DNA from: Paraburkholderia sejongensis
GTDB lineage: Bacteria > Pseudomonadota > Gammaproteobacteria > Burkholderiales > Burkholderiaceae
DNA length: 64,000 bases
Direction of reading: 5' to 3'
Assembly: GCF_020880815.1 (NCBI RefSeq)
Contig: NZ_JAJITD010000008.1
Coordinates: 1 to 64,000, forward strand
Shown here: positions 62,461-64,000 of the stretch, piece by piece
How the letters are laid out: each line of letters starts with the position of its first letter
How positions within the stretch are numbered: the stretch's first letter is position 1
Translations under genes and position numbers: made by a program
Notes under the pieces: model-generated
Seen by the model: only the letters and a program-made list of their open reading frames with translations
The model's database searches: none
What the model was told of the DNA's origin: nothing

Positions 62461-64000
62461 TCAGACCGTCGCGTCGCTCAGCGCCGCGTCGAAGAAACGC
62501 TCCTGCGCATCCGCGCTCACGCGGGCATACGCACGGTTCACGCCGCTGATCACCGCGCGGATCGACGCGGTCACCAGATTCGCGTCGACACCGACGCCGA
62601 ACGCGCTGCCCGACACATCCGCGCCGGCCATTTCGGCGATCGCGATCGCGCGGGCATCCGCGCCTTGCGTGAGCGCGCGCTCTTCGTAGTGCTGGATGCG
62701 CACCGGCACGTCGAACGCCTGCATCAGCGCGTCGAGCGGGCCGTTGCCGGAACCGCTCAGCACGCGCGGCGTGCCGTTGATTTCGACGTTCAGCTTGATG
62801 TGCTCGCGGCCGTCCTGCTCGGACAGGCTGTGGCTGAGATAGCGAACCGGCTCGGCGGCATGCACGTATTCCTGCTGGAACAGTTCCCAGATCTGCGCGG
62901 GCGTGACTTCCTGGCCGCTGTCGTCGGTGTAGCGCTGCACGGCCGAGCTGAAGTCGACCTGCAGACGGCGCGGCAACACCACGCCGTAGCTCTGCTCGAG
63001 CAAATACGCGATGCCGCCCTTGCCCGACTGGCTGTTGACGCGGATCACCGAATCGTAGGTACGGCCGAGGTCGCTCGGATCGATCGGCATGTACGGCACT
63101 TCCCAGATCGCTTCCGGCTTCTGCGCGGCAAAACCCTTCTTGATCGCGTCCTGATGCGAGCCCGAGAACGCGGTAAACACCAGATCGCCGACATACGGAT
63201 GACGCGGATGCACCGGCAACTGCGTGCATTCCTCGGCGGTGCGCGCGACTTCGTTGATGTTCGAGAAATCGAGTTCGGGGTCGACGCCCTGGGTGTACAG
63301 GTTCAACGCGAGCGTGACGAGGTCGACGTTGCCGGTACGCTCGCCGTTGCCGAACAGGCAGCCTTCGATACGGTCGGCGCCGGCCATCACCGCGAGTTCG
63401 GCGGCGGCGACCGCGGTGCCGCGATCGTTATGCGGATGAACCGACACGATCAGCGAATCACGGCGCTTGAGGTTGCGGTGCATCCATTCGATCTGGTCCG
63501 CGTAGACGTTCGGCGTGGCCATTTCGACGGTGGCCGGCAGATTGACGATCGCCTTGTGCTGCGGCGTCGGTTCCCAGATGTCGAACACCGCGTCGCACAC
63601 TTGCTTCGCGAATTCGAGTTCGGTGCCGCTGAACACTTCGGGACTGTATTGCAGCGTGAAGTGGGTTTCCGGCTGCGCGTCGGCGAGGCGCTTCATCGTG
63701 CGCGCGGCTTTCTGCGCGAGTTCGATCACGCCGCTCTTTTCGAGGCCGAACACGATCTTGCGAAATTCCGGCGCGGTCGCGTTGTACAGGTGGACGATCG
63801 CGCGCGGGGCGCCGCGCAACGATTCGAAGGTGCGTTCGATCAGATCGTCGCGTGCCTGGGTGAGCACTTCGATCGTCACGTCGTCGGGAATATGGCCGCC
63901 CTCGATCAGCTCGCGCACGAAGTTGAAATCGGTCTGCGACGCCGACGGAAACGCGACTTCGATTTCCTTGAAGCCGATCTGCACCAGCGTCTTGAACATG
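62461..64000 (-). CDS. leuA: 2-isopropylmalate synthase, 5'-truncated by the window edge
   Basis: The last 513 or so codons of LeuA. The visible first Met (63999) is internal: the segment FKTLVQIGFKEIEVAFPSASQTDF lies about 60 residues into the full protein. VSVHPHNDRGTAVAAAELAVMAGADRIEGCLFGNGERTGNVDLVTLAL carries the metal-binding histidines. The C-terminal leucine-binding regulatory domain is complete. It matches the long class of LeuA (about 570 residues). It condenses acetyl-CoA and 2-ketoisovalerate in leucine biosynthesis, with leucine feedback. Confidence 0.95.
   Translation of the reverse strand, partial: MFKTLVQIGFKEIEVAFPSASQTDFNFVRELIEGGHIPDDVTIEVLTQARDDLIERTFESLRGAPRAIVHLYNATAPEFRKIVFGLEKSGVIELAQKAARTMKRLADAQPETHFTLQYSPEVFSGTELEFAKQVCDAVFDIWEPTPQHKAIVNLPATVEMATPNVYADQIEWMHRNLKRRDSLIVSVHPHNDRGTAVAAAELAVMAGADRIEGCLFGNGERTGNVDLVTLALNLYTQGVDPELDFSNINEVARTAEECTQLPVHPRHPYVGDLVFTAFSGSHQDAIKKGFAAQKPEAIWEVPYMPIDPSDLGRTYDSVIRVNSQSGKGGIAYLLEQSYGVVLPRRLQVDFSSAVQRYTDDSGQEVTPAQIWELFQQEYVHAAEPVRYLSHSLSEQDGREHIKLNVEINGTPRVLSGSGNGPLDALMQAFDVPVRIQHYEERALTQGADARAIAIAEMAGADVSGSAFGVGVDANLVTASIRAVISGVNRAYARVSADAQERFFDAALSDATV

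Overview
The window is high-GC chromosomal DNA from a beta-proteobacterium of the Burkholderiaceae, most likely Paraburkholderia. The evidence is the gene order relA / tRNA-Val / thrS-infC-rpmI-rplT-pheS-pheT-ihfA-merR / tRNA-Pro, the type of the other housekeeping genes, a complete aerobic benzoyl-CoA (box) pathway, and an intergenic inverted-repeat element of a kind I associate with this genus. Genus assignment is inference. I see no insertion sequence, prophage, CRISPR array, rRNA or integrase.

Layout. 1-700: gene-poor, with a large inverted repeat. 700-10.4 kb: a fosmidomycin-resistance-type MFS exporter, a chemoreceptor, and a four-gene efflux operon (NodT lipoprotein, FUSC pump, DUF1656, HlyD adaptor) divergent from a LysR regulator. 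10.6-18.6 kb: metallophosphoesterase, D-2-hydroxyacid-type FAD dehydrogenase, DUF2069, WrbA quinone reductase, YihY membrane protein, DUF962 protein, alpha/beta hydrolase and an O-acetylhomoserine sulfhydrylase-type enzyme. 18.8-29.8 kb: CBS protein, an MFS-PlsC fusion, aroC, ETF-ubiquinone oxidoreductase, SDR, thioesterase, PAS-LuxR regulator, SCOT subunits, hydrolase and RidA. 29.8-40.8 kb: stringent-response synthetase RelA and the translation block with two tRNAs. 40.8-49.2 kb: LysR/SDR/tautomerase, a DUF1311-like secreted protein, and an acyl-CoA catabolic set (two acyl-CoA dehydrogenases plus a FadB-like bifunctional enzyme) divergent from a LysR gene. 49.2-53.4 kb: glycosyltransferase, hypothetical protein, Tat-exported phospholipase C and a small lipoprotein. 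53.5-61.4 kb: the box cluster. 61.5-64 kb: an orphan amino-acid binding protein and leuA, which runs off the right edge.

The best-integrated unit is the box cluster. Benzoate is activated by BclA, epoxidised by BoxA/BoxB and ring-opened by BoxC. A DUF4863 protein and an alpha/beta hydrolase are encoded with bclA. The two transcription units diverge from a 380-bp region that holds recognisable sigma70-like promoters in both directions and three copies of a GCACTnnAGTGC-like element. No boxR or benzoate transporter gene is inside the window. Other noteworthy points are the non-canonical AUC start of infC, possible attenuator structures before pheST and infC, an SDR lacking the catalytic Ser/Tyr, and a tandem 25-bp repeat before the efflux-linked LysR gene.

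Coordinates come from reading the sequence. Start sites were chosen from Shine-Dalgarno placement and family length, and several are flagged as uncertain. No database search was possible.
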